From contig CM017573.1 in NCBI GenBank assembly GCA_007844125.1, positions 11,072,715 to 11,136,714 on the forward strand: a DNA stretch of 64,000 bases, in the 5' to 3' direction. The notes under the pieces were generated by a model that did no database searches, was not told the DNA's origin, and was given only the letters and a program-made list of their open reading frames with translations. How positions within the stretch are numbered: position 1 is the stretch's first letter; the number at the start of each line of letters is the position of its first letter. Of this stretch, positions 47,085 to 59,000 are shown in pieces. This DNA comes from Sinonovacula constricta. Lineage: Eukaryota > Mollusca > Bivalvia > Cardiida > Solecurtidae. The translations under genes and the position numbers were made by a program.

Positions 47085-47775
47085 CCTTTCCCATTGCAAA
47101 CTGGTTAATGACCTTTCTCTCTATGACAACCCTGTATACAGTATACCCGCTAATTGGTTTATGTCATTTAAACCTTTCACATCCCTGTATACAGTATACT
47201 CGCTAATTGGTTTATGACCTTTCCCTCTGTGATACCCCTGTATAAAGCATACTTGCTAACTGGTTTATGGCCTTTCACTCTGTGACATCCCTGTATACAG
47301 TATACTCGCTAACTGGTTTATGACCTTTCCCTCTGTGATACCCCTGTATAAAGCATACTTGCTAACTGGTTTATGACCTTTCACTCTGTGACATCCCTGT
47401 ATACAGTATAGCCGCTAATTGGTTTATGACCTTTCACTCTGTGACATCCCTGTATACAGTATAGCCGCTAATTGGTTTATGACCTTTCACTCTGTCACAA
47501 CCCTGTATACAGTATACCCGCTAACTGGTCTATGACCTTTCACTCTGTCACATCCCTGTATACAGTATACCCGCTAACTGGTCTATGACCTTTCACTCTG
47601 TCACAACCCTGTATACAGTATACCCGCTAACTGGTCTATGACCTTTCACTATGTGACATCCCTGTATACAGTATACCCACAAATTGGTTTATGACCTTTC
47701 CCACTGTGAATTCCCTGCAGACATTATAACAGTTAATTGGTTTATGACCGTTCCCACTGTGAAATCCTTGTATAC
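47085..47775. repeat. 53-bp tandem array
   Basis: About 13 copies of CCTTTCACTCTGTGACATCC, CTGTATACAGTATACCCGCT, AATTGGTTTATGA. GTATACAGTATAC contains a short palindrome. Decayed relatives of the unit are visible at 28.45-28.70 kb. Confidence 0.85.
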
Positions 47776-47779
47776 ATCA

Positions 47780-48535
47780 TACACGCTAACTGTCTTTTTC
47801 CATTGTGATCTCAAAAGATTGTTTTGGGGTTTGGGGGCTCTCAACAAATTTCTAAAAAATTGACAGTTGGCCCTACAGACCAACTGAATCGATAAAACAC
47901 AGGCTGAATCAAGAGTATCACGTTGACTTTTGCTGTAAATATAAGAAAGTTAAGTCAAATTTATTATGTTATTTCAAGTAAGTCAAACGCTTCATACGTT
48001 ATTTTAGATAAGCACAATGCATGTTGATTATAATTTTAATAAAATGAAAAGAACCAAGCCGTTAGGGAAAATATGAGAAAATAAGCAAAAAGGATTTTTA
48101 AAGACAATCTCTATTAACTGCTGCGCTAAAATTCTATTTGTGTAAGTAATATAAATGTAATAGCATATTAAACAGTTAAAAATATAATGTTTCAATAATA
48201 AACAATTGAAATTTCATAACATTTTAAGAATACCAATCTCGTTCAGGAGGCAAAGAAGCTAAGAATCGGACACTGTCTTAAATAGTAATGTATTAAAATA
48301 TGATTAACTGTCAGTGGTTCCTGACAAGGAACACATTCACGCTGAACTCCTATTTTTAAAAGTTATTAATGAGTTGTTCTAGTCTGTCCATTGCTTCAGC
48401 GGGTAGGAGCTACATCTTCCCGTCTATTTTCTGTGCAAAGAGAGATATTGGTACCGACCTTAGGTTTAATTGTGTGTAATTTGTTGTAAATAGCATTTTC
48501 TCAACTTGTTTGCTATTTGGATAAAATATAAGTAT
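47780..48535. other. Unassigned spacer between the 53-bp and 19-bp arrays
   Basis: AT-rich, no gene recognised. It lies inside the presumptive duplicated block. Confidence 0.45.
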
Positions 48536-48975
48536 ATCAGTAATATAAGTAGTTATAAGTTAATTATAATGCTATAAGTAAATTATAGTGCTCTAAGTAA
48601 ATTATAAGGCTAATTTATAATGCTCTAAGTAAATTGTAATGCTCTAAGTAAATTATAATGCTCTAAGTAAATTATAATGTTCTAAGTAAATTATAATGTT
48701 GTATGTAAATTGTAATGCTCTAAGTAAATTATAATGATCTATGTAAATTATAATGTTCTAAGTAAATTATAATGTTCTAAGTAAATTGTAATGCTCTAAG
48801 TAAATTATAATGGTAAATTATAATGCTAAAAGTAAAGTATAATGCTATTAGTAAATTATAATGTTGTAAGTAAATTGTAATGCTCTTAGTAAATTATAAT
48901 GGTAAATTATAATGCTAAAAGTAAAGTATAATGCTATTAGTAAATTATAATGCTCTAAGTATATTATAATGCATA
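48535..48975. repeat. 19-bp AT-rich tandem array
   Basis: Unit AAGTAAATTATAATGCTCT, about 22 copies with interruptions. A shorter stretch of the same array recurs at 63340-63450. Confidence 0.85.
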
Positions 48976-49419
48976 GTTTGCATGAAGGAAGCCCGGAAAA
49001 CTTAAAAACACGTATAAAATATGTTATAATTATGTGAGTGTTTGTGTTTTATTATAAATTCAACAATGAATAACGTTCATTTGTAACTTCCTGAATAAAA
49101 CTATGTTTTTGCTCGAAACGAACAAGCACACAGTTGTTCTCAGCCCAAAAACACACCCACTCATAGTTATTGTAAAACTCTATGAACAGTTTCAGTATAT
49201 TCGTACAATGTTAGCTACTATTGTAATTCTAATCGCAAGACAAACATAAATCACATAAATGAAACACAGGAGAATGTTTACTACCAAAGACAATGGCAGA
49301 GTACATAACCGTAAAATCCAATTGATTCGTCAAACACTGCCGGAGTTGTAATGTCATTTTAACCGGTAAAATAGACATAATAAAAATGAACAATAAATCG
49401 GTAAATGCAATATTAGGGG

Positions 49420-49875
49420 CACCCGTGGCATAGGCGTAAAGTCGCCTAGTGCGAGGTTAGAACTCTGTAAAACCGGTTTAAGCAACCCAGTCGGTCCCTT
49501 TCTCCGACTGACCGTACCAAGGCGGTAACTTTTGGGTTTGCTCGTTTTGTTAAATGACTCATCACAGAGTTGTTATGACTTTTACACTTGGCTTGCAAGT
49601 GAATACCTTTGTCTTGTGTCTTTTCAGATATTGGTATATGTTTCAATGCTCATAGGACTTTGTCGTATATTCTTATTATTGTAACTTCTCTGACTGCTAA
49701 GCCTCTAAAAGCGGTAGTTCTAGTTCCGTTTTGGGCGAAGGATTCAATGTGGAATATATTCCATCTGACTTGCTGTGCACCGGTGGTTCTACCCAGACAT
49801 ATGTCAAAGGTCTTCCTCCATCAAATAACTAGACGTCACTATAGTGATCATATTTGATCGCTGCGATGTATTATA
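49420..49875 (+). mobile_element. SINE-B copy split by a nested repeat D
   Basis: The head (CCCGTGGCATAGGCGTAAAG) stops at about 49455. The rest (CTCTGACTGCTAAGCCTCTA, GGTGGTTCTACCCAGACATA) resumes at about 49682. Repeat D in reverse orientation fills the gap. Confidence 0.65.
49457..49680 (-). mobile_element. Repeat D copy nested in SINE-B
   Basis: The reverse complement reads ATACGACAAAGTCCTATGAG ... TGTGATGAGTCATTTAACAA ... ACCGCCTTGGTACGGTCAGT ... AACCGGTTTTACAGAGT. Its clean boundaries inside SINE-B show that D is mobile. Confidence 0.65.
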
Positions 49876-50185
49876 TAAAAAGAAAACAGAATAAAAACAT
49901 ATTGCAATACTTACATATCAAGTTTCTTATCCAAAGGAACACCAACAATTTCAGCCAAAGGTGTCCTGCGCTTTCCTTATCTATAGCTACCTATGTATCT
50001 GACACACATTCCTTGAGGTTAGAACAGTTCATCCCTTCTAACAATCGTAACAACTCGGCCATTTCCGTAACTTCCGGACTTTCGGAAAATAACCTCGTAA
50101 ACCATAGTAGTGATACAACCATCTATTTATAGATTCAGTGATATGGTCGGTTGTAATTCGGCTACTTAAGCGCGTTTGTTTAAAT

Positions 50186-50452
50186 ATGGCGACCTTCGAA
50201 GAATGTGTGTCTTTTGCTGTTGAAAAATTAAATTTAAAACACACTCTGAAAGCTGAACAATTGAAGACTTTACATCACGTGTATGATCAGGGACGGACTA
50301 CTTTCTCTGCATGTGATTCCCGAGGTCTATTTACGAAGAAATCGCCGGGGGGTCCCGATTGCCCTTCTAACCTTTATCTCAACTTAGTATTACACAGTGG
50401 TGCTCGCGTGACATTATCATTATATAACATTATTGCGAGCAAAACAGAGTAG
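50186..50452 (+). pseudogene. Possible RecQ-like helicase N-terminal fragment
   Basis: An ATG at 50186 opens MATFEECVSFAVEKLNLKHT then LKAEQLKTLHHVYDQGR. The L-K-x-E-Q-x-x-x-L-x-x-x-Y pattern resembles the Q-motif at the start of RecQ-type helicases. After about 36 codons the resemblance ends: no Walker A (GKS) follows and the frame stops at 50452. It may be a truncated or decayed copy, or a first exon whose downstream part was lost. Family assignment is tentative. Confidence 0.35.
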
Positions 50453-50629
50453 ATCCGAATGTACACTGTCAAAATTAATGTTGTAGTTGTCGGTCTCACT
50501 ATGAACAAGTTCAGAAGCTCGCTGATTCTCCTTACGCTATTTCATGTTCGCCACAATTCCTGGACACTCGATTAAATTGCCGCTATCTGTTTGAATTTGA
50601 CTGCCAGAAACCATGGGTTGTGTAAGTGA

Positions 50630-51100
50630 TGTTGTATCCAACAGTTTTTGTTTACATTTTTACATCTAGTAAAACATTTTACCACCGCTCTAAGGACTTA
50701 TGACGTACTTACCGCATCATCTTATACATTAGTTTAAGGCAGTTTGTTACACGATCTTTATTAGAAGACCGCACAGATCGGGAAATAAATCGCTTTCAAT
50801 TTTCATTTTTTCCAAATATATGAATAAGCGCTATGGGGATTCCTTCTAAAAATAGGTATTAACGTCAAAGCTGATAACTCGCAAAAGTAGCTGGTCACGT
50901 GGTTTTCTCCGTTTAAAAATAGTTTAGTATGTAGCTTGGCTTAGATAGGAAATACATTTCTGTAATGCCTCATTAGGTGGAATGCTTTACTTTACACATG
51001 GATGTGGGGCACCAATAAATAGCAATTTTTGGTATGTTTTCAGGCAAAATTTGGACCCTTGAAACAAAAAAAAATAGTCCAAACTGCTGGAGACCACTTT
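50630..51100 (+). mobile_element. MITE-1 copy, complete but diverged
   Basis: Termini GATGTTGTATCCAACAGTTT and CCAAACTGCTGGAGACCACTT. Internal CTTAGATAGGAAATACATTT, CTGGTCACGTGGTTTTC and AATAAATAGCAATTTTTGG correspond to the family blocks. Confidence 0.65.
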
Positions 51101-51149
51101 TAATCATTGGAAAGTCATACGCGTGTGCTTAAAGAACATTCATGATAAA

Positions 51150-51390
51150 GTTTCTGATCCAGAAACCCCGGCTGGGTCAAACCAAAGACTTTAAAGTTGG
51201 TAGTAGTGGCTTCTCTCCTAACACTGGGGCTAAGGGGACAACATTACGCCTGACTCGTCGGTGTCAGTATAATAGACTGGACGGGTTCAGTCCCTGGGCA
51301 CCTCATAAGTGCCCCTGTGCTATAATGATAGAAATGTCGCTGCACTCTATCGGCAAAGATGCCGGCTAATCCCATCCCATCCCTAATCCA
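51150..51390 (+). mobile_element. SINE-C copy, 5'-truncated
   Basis: It lacks the tRNA-like head. ACTTTAAAGTTGGTAGTAGT, CGGTGTCAGTATAATAGACT and GTGCTATAATGATAGAAATG are intact, ending in CCCATCCCATCCC. Confidence 0.75.
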
Positions 51391-51934
51391 GAAAATGCCA
51401 ACGTTGTTCAACAACTTATAACAGATAAAAAGCGAAATCACTATAAACGCTTCATTGCCTGGCCCTTGTATACAAGAGAGTTTAAAAAACAACAACAGCA
51501 ACATAAGTTCAATGGTACTCCGCGAAAAGATGAAAAACCAAACGAGACTAAATTATTGTCCCGATTCATTAATATTGAATACGCAAAATGTAGATAATGA
51601 AAGAGTACACACTGCAAGTTGGCTAGGTATTTTCATATACATTTATTGAGAATATTTTATAATTTTCTTTTTCTATTTGCTTATTTTCATCTAAGTGATC
51701 AAGCCCTTTGGCTCATTCTTATCTCAACAAAACAAAATATCAAGACCTACGATGTCGATCATACTATGTACTTAGGGTAATGTTCCTTTATATACGACAA
51801 CAAGAAGTAGGCAGATCTATATTTTCACTTTTTGCTTAATGTGTATACGTTTATATTTACACGTAACGTGCCAAAATATAACGGTGCAGTTATATCTAAG
51901 TGATTGCCAAAATAAAACAACAATAACAAGGAAA

Positions 51935-52165
51935 TATGATAAAATTTTATGAACATTGCGGCGTGTATCTGTATTGGAGAAGGAACTTAATCTTGAACAG
52001 TCACAGTACAAAGGTATTCACGTGCAATTCAAATGTACACATTACAACAAACTGTGACACGTCATTAAACAAATTGAGCAAACCCAACAGTTACCCCGTT
52101 GGAACGATCAATGGACATATGTCGGCACTTGAACCAGTTTTACAGCGGTCTAACATAAAAGATAC
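51935..52165 (+). mobile_element. Repeat D copy, diverged
   Basis: TATGATAAAATTTTATGAAC, ACCCCGTTGGAACGATCAAT and AACCAGTTTTACAGCGG align with the other D copies in order. Confidence 0.55.
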
Positions 52166-53050
52166 ATAAGTGACAAAAGTCCAAACAAAATAAATACTTA
52201 AGTGTAATTACATGTAGGTGTACTTTTTTCTGACAATTATCAATTCTCAATTCATCTTAAAGTAAGAAATCAAGAAACATTGGAGTTCATGTTCTGCCTT
52301 CAAACCATTTTAGATAAGGAAACATGCAAAATCAAGTGTACATGACAAAACCTAGCACACTAAAGATGAAGGTATATGCATAAACGTGAAAAATTAAAAC
52401 AGGGGTCTAAGAATTTAATTTTTTTTTCTGACTTAAGGAAAAAAAGTATGAAATCTTAAAAAGCTTTCTTTGATATAAGTCTTTACGAATACGACCCAGA
52501 ACAATGCCAACAATTAAAAAGTCAGCTGTTAGACTCAAGACATCATTAGACAAAAACATTTCAAGTGAAGCAAGGCCCGGTGCCCACTTTTTTGGGTCAT
52601 CCGACTTCTACCGACGTACCTCCTACTTTGACAGTTTGTTTACTTCCGGTGTTTTTGTTGTTGCATTATTTGCTTTATATCAAAGCTATTAAGCAAAAGG
52701 CTGTTTTCAAGCATCATCAAAATCCTGCTGTAATCAGAGGATGACCCACTTTTTGTTTGTCTAGTTCATAAATACAATTCTAAATGCTCCTACCAATAAA
52801 ACCGTAAAGCAGAATGTTTGTAGTTTTAATCGCCCTGCCAGAACTTTTCAGTTATCGGGAGACAGTTTTCACTTGAAGCAGTTCTGCCTGTACTTTAAAC
52901 AGCATAGTGTCCGGCCCCTTATGACTTTTGACGGATATGTGTGAAATGAACTTTGCTCCAAACTGTGTTATAAATTATGTACCATTGTCAATATTTTAAG
53001 CACCAATCGTGTGTCCTTTTACTGAATCTCGTACCATTGGGAAGATCTAG
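52165..53050. other. Left flank of the giant satellite
   Basis: A 62-codon frame (52504-52692) ends in a hydrophobic stretch, GVFVVALFALYQSY. It is unsupported by any homology I recognise, so it is not called as a gene. The rest is featureless. Confidence 0.4.
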
Positions 53051-56000
53051 GGTTCACACCAGTTATAGTCAATGCGGGAAGTCCAGCGACAGTCCAGTTA
53101 CAATCAGTCCCATACAGTCAGTCCGTCCGTGATCCGTGCACTTACAGTCAGTCTAGTTACAGAGAGTACGGTCACAGACCCGTCGTGGTCAGTGTAGTTA
53201 CACTCAGTCCGATCGTGGCCAGTCCAGGTACAGGTTGTCCAATTTAAGTCAGCTAAGTTGCATTTATTTAAGTTACAGTCAGTCAAATTGCAGTCAATCT
53301 AGTTACAGGCAATCCAGTAACAGTCAGTCCAGTCAGTTAAAGTCAGTCGAATTACAGTAAATCGAGTCACAGTTAGTACAATCGTGTTCAGTTCAGTAAC
53401 AGTCAGTCCAGCTACATCAAGACCAGTTACAGCCAGTCATGTTATAATTAGTCAAGTTGCAGTGAGTCCAGTGACGATCAGTCCATACGAGTCAGTCAAA
53501 TTGAAGTCAGTCCTGTTAGAGTCAGTCCAGTTACAGTCAGTCAGGTCGTGTTCAGTAGAGTCACAGTCCGTCCATTACAATAGGTCGAGTTACAGTCAGT
53601 GGAGTTACAGTCAGTGGAGTTACAGTCAGTGGAGGTACAGTCAGTTGAGTTAAAGTCCGTGGAGTTATAGTCAGTGGAGTTACTGTCAGTGGAGTTACAG
53701 TCAGTTGAGTGACAGTCAGTCCAGTTACAGTCAGTCCAGTTAAAGTCCTTCCAGTTACAGTCAGTCTAGGTACAGTCTGTCCAGTTACAATCAGTCTAGT
53801 TACAGTCAGTCTAGTAACAGTCAGTCTAGTAACAGTCAGTCTAGTTACAGTCCGTCCAGTTACAGTCAGTCATGTTACAGTCAGTCCAGTTACAGTCTGT
53901 CCAGTTACAATCAGTCCAGTTACAGTCAGTCTAGTTACCGTCAGTCTAGTTAGAGCCAGTCCAGTTACAAACAGTCCAATACCAGCCAGTCCAGTGACAG
54001 TCAGTCCAGTTACAGTCAGTCCAATTACAGTCAGTCCAGTTAGAGCCAGTCCAATTACAGTCAGTCCAGTTAGAGCCAGTCCAGACACAGTCAGTCAAGT
54101 TATAGTCAGTTAAGATACAGTCAGTCCAGTTACCGTCCGTCCAGTTACAGTCCGTCCAGTTACAGTCCGTCCAGTTACAGTCCGTCCAGTGACAGTCCGT
54201 CCAGTTACAGTCCGTCCAGTTACAGTCCGTCCAGTTACAGCCAGTCCAGTTACAGTCCGTCCAGTGACAGTCCGTCCAGTTACAGTCCGTCCAGTTACAG
54301 TCCGTCCAGTTACAGTCAGTCCAGTTACAATCAGTCCAGTTACAGTCAGTACAGTTACAGTCAGTACAGTTACAGTCAGTCTAGTTACAGTCCGTCCAGA
54401 TACAGTCAGTCCAGTTACAGTCCGTCCAGTTACAGTCCGTCCAGTTACAGTCCGTCCAGTGACAGTCCGTCCAGTTACAGTCCGTCCAGTTACAGTCCGT
54501 CCAGTGACAGTCCGTCCAGTTACAGTCAGTCTAGTTACAGTCAGTCCAGTTACAGTCAGTACAGTTACAGTCAGTCCAGTTACAGTCCGTCCAGTGACAG
54601 TCCGTCCAGTTACAGTCAGTCAAGTTACAGTCCGTCCAGTTACAGTACGTCCAGTGACAGTCCGTCCAGTTACAGTCAGTCAAGTTATAGTCAGTCCAGT
54701 TACAGTCCGTCAAGTTATAGTCAGTCAAGATACAGTCAGTCTAGTTACAGTCAGTCCAGTTACAGTCCGTCCAGTGACAGTCCGTCCAGTTACAGCCAGT
54801 CCAGTTACAGTCCGTCCAGTGACAGTCCGTCCAGTTACAGTCCGTCCAGTTACAGTCCGTCCAGTTACAGTCAGTCCAGTTACAATCAGTCCAGTTACAG
54901 TCAGTACAGTTACAGTCAGTACAGTTACAGTCAGTCTAGTTACAGTCCGTCCAGATACAGTCAGTCCAGTTACAGTCCGTCCAGTTACAGTCCGTCCAGT
55001 TACAGTCCGTCCAGTGACAGTCCGTCCAGTTACAGTCCGTCCAGTTACAGTCCGTCCAGTGACAGTCCGTCCAGTTACAGTCAGTCTAGTTACAGTCAGT
55101 CCAGTTACAGTCAGTACAGTTACAGTCAGTCCAGTTACAGTCCGTCCAGTGACAGTCCGTCCAGTTACAGTCAGTCAAGTTACAGTCCGTCCAGTTACAG
55201 TCCGTCCAGTGACAGTCCGTCCAGTTACAGTCAGTCAAGTTATAGTCAGTCCAGTTACAGTCCGTCAAGTTATAGTCAGTCAAGATACAGTCAGTCTAGT
55301 TACAGTCAGTCCAGTTACAGTCCGTCCAGTGACAGTCCGTCCAGTTACAGTCAGTCCAGTTACAGTCCGTCCAGTTACAGTCCGTCCAGTGACAGTCCGT
55401 CCTGTTACAGTCAGTCAAGTTATAGTCAGTCCAGTTACAGTCCGTCAAGTTATAGTCAGTCAAGATACAGTCAGTCTAGTTACAGTCAGTACAGTTACAG
55501 TCAGTCCAGTTACAGTCAGTCAAGTTATAGTCAGTCAAGATACAGTCAGTCTAGTTACAGTCAGTCCAGTTACAGTCAGTACAGTTACAGTCAGTCCAGT
55601 TACAGTCAGTCAAGTTATAGTCAGTCTAGTTACAGTCAGTCCAGTTACAGTCAGTCCAGTTACAGTCAGTCCATTTACAGTCAGTCCGTTTACAGTCAGC
55701 CCAGTTACAGACAGTCAAGTTACAGTATGTCCATTAACAGTCAGTCCAGTTACAATCAGTACAGTTACAGTCTGTCCATTAACAGTCAGTCCAGTTACAG
55801 TCAGTACAGTTACAGTCAGTCCGTTTACAGTCAGCCCAGTTACAGACAGTCAAGTTACAGTCTGTCCATTAACAGTCAGTCTATATGCAGTCAGTCCATT
55901 TACAGTCAGTCCGTTTACAGTCAGCCCAGTTACAGACAGTCAAGTTAGAGTCAAGTTACAGTCAGTCCAGTTATAGTAAGTCCAGTAACAGTCGGTCCAC

Positions 56001-59000
56001 ATACATCCAATCCAGTTAAAGTCAGTCCAGTTACAGGCAATTCAGTTACGGTCAGTCCAGTTACAGTAAGTCCCTTCACAGTGAGTCCTGTTACAGCCAG
56101 TCCAGTTACAGTCAGTACAATTAAAATCAGTCCAGTTACAGCCAGTGCAGTTACAGTCAGTCCAGTTACAGTCAATCCAGTTACAGCCAGTCCAGTTACA
56201 GCCAGTCCAGTTAGAGCCAGTCCAGTTACAGCCAGTCCAATTACAGTCAGTCCAGTTACAGCCAGTCCAGTTACAGCCAGTCCAGTTACAGTCCGTCCAG
56301 TTAGAGCCAGTCAAGTTACAGTCAGTCCAATTACAGTCAGTCCAATTACAGTCAGTCCAGTTACAGCCAGTCCAGTAACAGCCAGTCCAGTTAGAGCCAG
56401 TCCAGTTACAGTCAGTCCAATTACAGCCAGTCCAGTTACAGCCAGTCCAGTTACAGCCAGTCCAGTTAGAGCCAGTCCAGTTACAGTCAGTCCAATTACA
56501 GCCAGTCCAGTTAGAGCCAGTCCAGTTAGAGCCAGTCCAATTACAGCCAGTCCAGTTAGAGCCAGTCCAGTTAGAGCCAGTCCAGTTACAGCCAGTCCAT
56601 TTACAGTCAGTACAGTTTCAGTCAGTCCATTTACAGTCAGTCCATTTACAGTCAGTCCATTTACAGTCAGTCCATTTACAGCCAGTCCAGTTACAGTCAG
56701 TCCAATTACAGTCAGTCCAGTTAGAGCCAGTCCAGTTACAGCCAGTCCAATACCAGCCAGTCCAGTTAGAGCCAGTCCAGTTACAGCCAGTCCAATTACA
56801 GCCAGTCCAGTTAGAGCCAGTCCAGTTAGAGCCAGTCCAATTACAATCAGTCCAGTTACAGTCCGTCCAGTTAGAGCCAGTCCAGTTACAGCCAGTCCAG
56901 TTTCAGTCAGTCCAATTACAGTCAGTACATTTACAGTCAGTCCATTTACAGTCAGTCCATTTACAGTCAGTCCAGTTACAGTCAGTCCAGTTACAGTCAG
57001 TCGAGTTACAGTCAGTCGAGTTACAGTCAGTCCAGTTACAGTCAGTCCAGTTACAGTCAGTCCAGTTACAGTCAGTACAGTTACAGTCAGTCCATTTACA
57101 GTCAGTCCAGTTACAGTCAGTCCAGTTACAGTCAGTACAGTTACAGTCAGTCCAGTTACAGTCCGTCCAGTTAGAGCCAGTCCAGTTACAGCCAGTCCAA
57201 TTACAATCAGTCCAGTTACAGTCCGTCCAGTTAGAGCCAGTCCAGTTACAGCCAGTCCAGTTACAGTCAGTACAGTTACAGTAAGTCCAGTTACAGTCAG
57301 TCCAGTTACAGTCAGTCCAGTTACAGTCAGTCCAGTTACAATCAGTCCAGTTACAGTCAGTCCAGTTACAGTCAGTACAGTTACAGTCAGTCCAGTTACA
57401 ATCAGTACAGTTACAGTCAGTACAGTTACAATCAGTCCAGTTACAGTCAGTCCAGTTACAGTCAGTCCAGTTACAGTCAGTACAGTTACAGTCAGTACAG
57501 TTACAATCAGTCCAGTTACAATCAGTACAGTTACAGTCAGTACAGTTACAGTCAGTACAGTTACAGTCAGTCCAGTTACAGTCAGTACAGTTACAGTCAG
57601 TCCAGTTACAGTCAGTCCAGTTACAGTCAGTACAGTTACAGTCAGTACAGTTACAATCGGTCCAGTTACAATCAGTCCAGTTACAGTCAGTACAGTTACA
57701 GTCAGTACAGTTACAGTCAGTACAGTTACAGTCAGTCCAGTTACAGTCAGTACAGTTACAGTCAGTCCAGTTACAGTCAGTGGAGTTACAGTCAGTACAG
57801 TTACAGTCAGTACAGTTACAGTCAGTACAGTTACAATCAGTCCAGTTACAATCAGTACAGTTACAGTCAGTACAGTTACAATCAGTCCAGTTACAGTCAG
57901 TACAGTTACAATCAGTCCATTTACAGTCAGTCCAGTTACAGTCAGTCTAGTTACAGTCAGTCCATTTACAGTCAGTCTATTTACAGTCAGTCCAGTTACA
58001 GTCAGTCCAATTACAGTCAGTCCAGTTACAGTCAGTCCATTTACAGTCCGTCCAGTTACAATCAGTACAGTAACAGTCAGTCCAGTTACAGTCAGTCCAG
58101 TTACAGTCAGTCCATTTACAGTCAGTACAGTTACAGTCAGTCCAGTTACAGTCAGTACAGTTACAGTCAGTCCAGTTACAGTCAGTCCAGTTACAGTGAG
58201 TACAGTTACAGTGAGTACAGTTACAGTCAGTACAGTTACAATCAGTCCAGTTACAGTCAGTACAGTTACAGTCAGTACAGTTACAATCAGTCCAGTTACA
58301 GTCAGTACAGTTACAGTCAGTACAGTTACAATCAGTCCAGTTACAGTCAGTACAGTTACAATCAGTCCATTTACAGTCAATCCAGTTACAGTCAGTCCAG
58401 TTACAGTCAGTCCATTTACAGTCAGTCTATTTACAGTCAGTCCAGTTACAGTCAGTCAAATTACAGTCAGTCCAGTTACAGTCAGTCTATTTACAGTCAG
58501 TCTATTTACAGTCAGTACAGTTACAGTCAGTACAGTTACAGTCAGTACAGTTACAGTCAGTCCAGTTACAGTCAGTCCAATTACAGTCAGTCCAGTTACA
58601 GTCAGTCCATTTACAGTCAGTCCAGTTACAGTCAGTACAGTTACAGTCAGTACAGTTACAATCAGTCCAGTTACAGTCAGTCCAGTTACAATCAGTCCAG
58701 TTACAGTCAGTCCAGGTAGAGTCAGTCCTGTTACAGTCAGTCCAGTTACAGTCAGTCCAGTTACAGTCAGTACAGTTACATTCAGTCTATTTACAGTCAG
58801 TACAGTTACAGTCAGTACAGTTACAGTCAGTACAGTTACAGTCAGTCCAGTTACAGTCAGTACAGTTACAGTCAGTCAAGTTATAGTCAGTCCAGTTACA
58901 GTCAGTACAGTTACAATCAGTCCATTTACAGTCAGTCCAGTTACAGTCAGTCCAGTTACAGTCAGTCTATTTACAGTCAGTCCAGTTACAGTCAGTCCAA

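Larger units (their letters stand above)
46967..49315. repeat. Source block of a segmental duplication (parts A and B)
   Basis: Part A (46967-47230, starting GTGATGGGGGTAACGTTTAG) and part B (about 48900-49315, including GCATAGTTTGCATGAAGGAA) both recur at the end of the window. Part A is nearly identical there, with about two differences noticed over 250 bases. Confidence 0.85.

Noticed and set aside
52504..52692. 62-codon ORF with hydrophobic end
   Set aside because: No splice partner or homology recognised; could be chance in AT-rich DNA.
54189..55976. 595-codon plus-strand frame and overlapping minus-strand frames of 689, 717 and 537 codons elsewhere in the satellite
   Set aside because: Same 15-bp unit read in other frames or on the other strand; mutually exclusive and without domain content.
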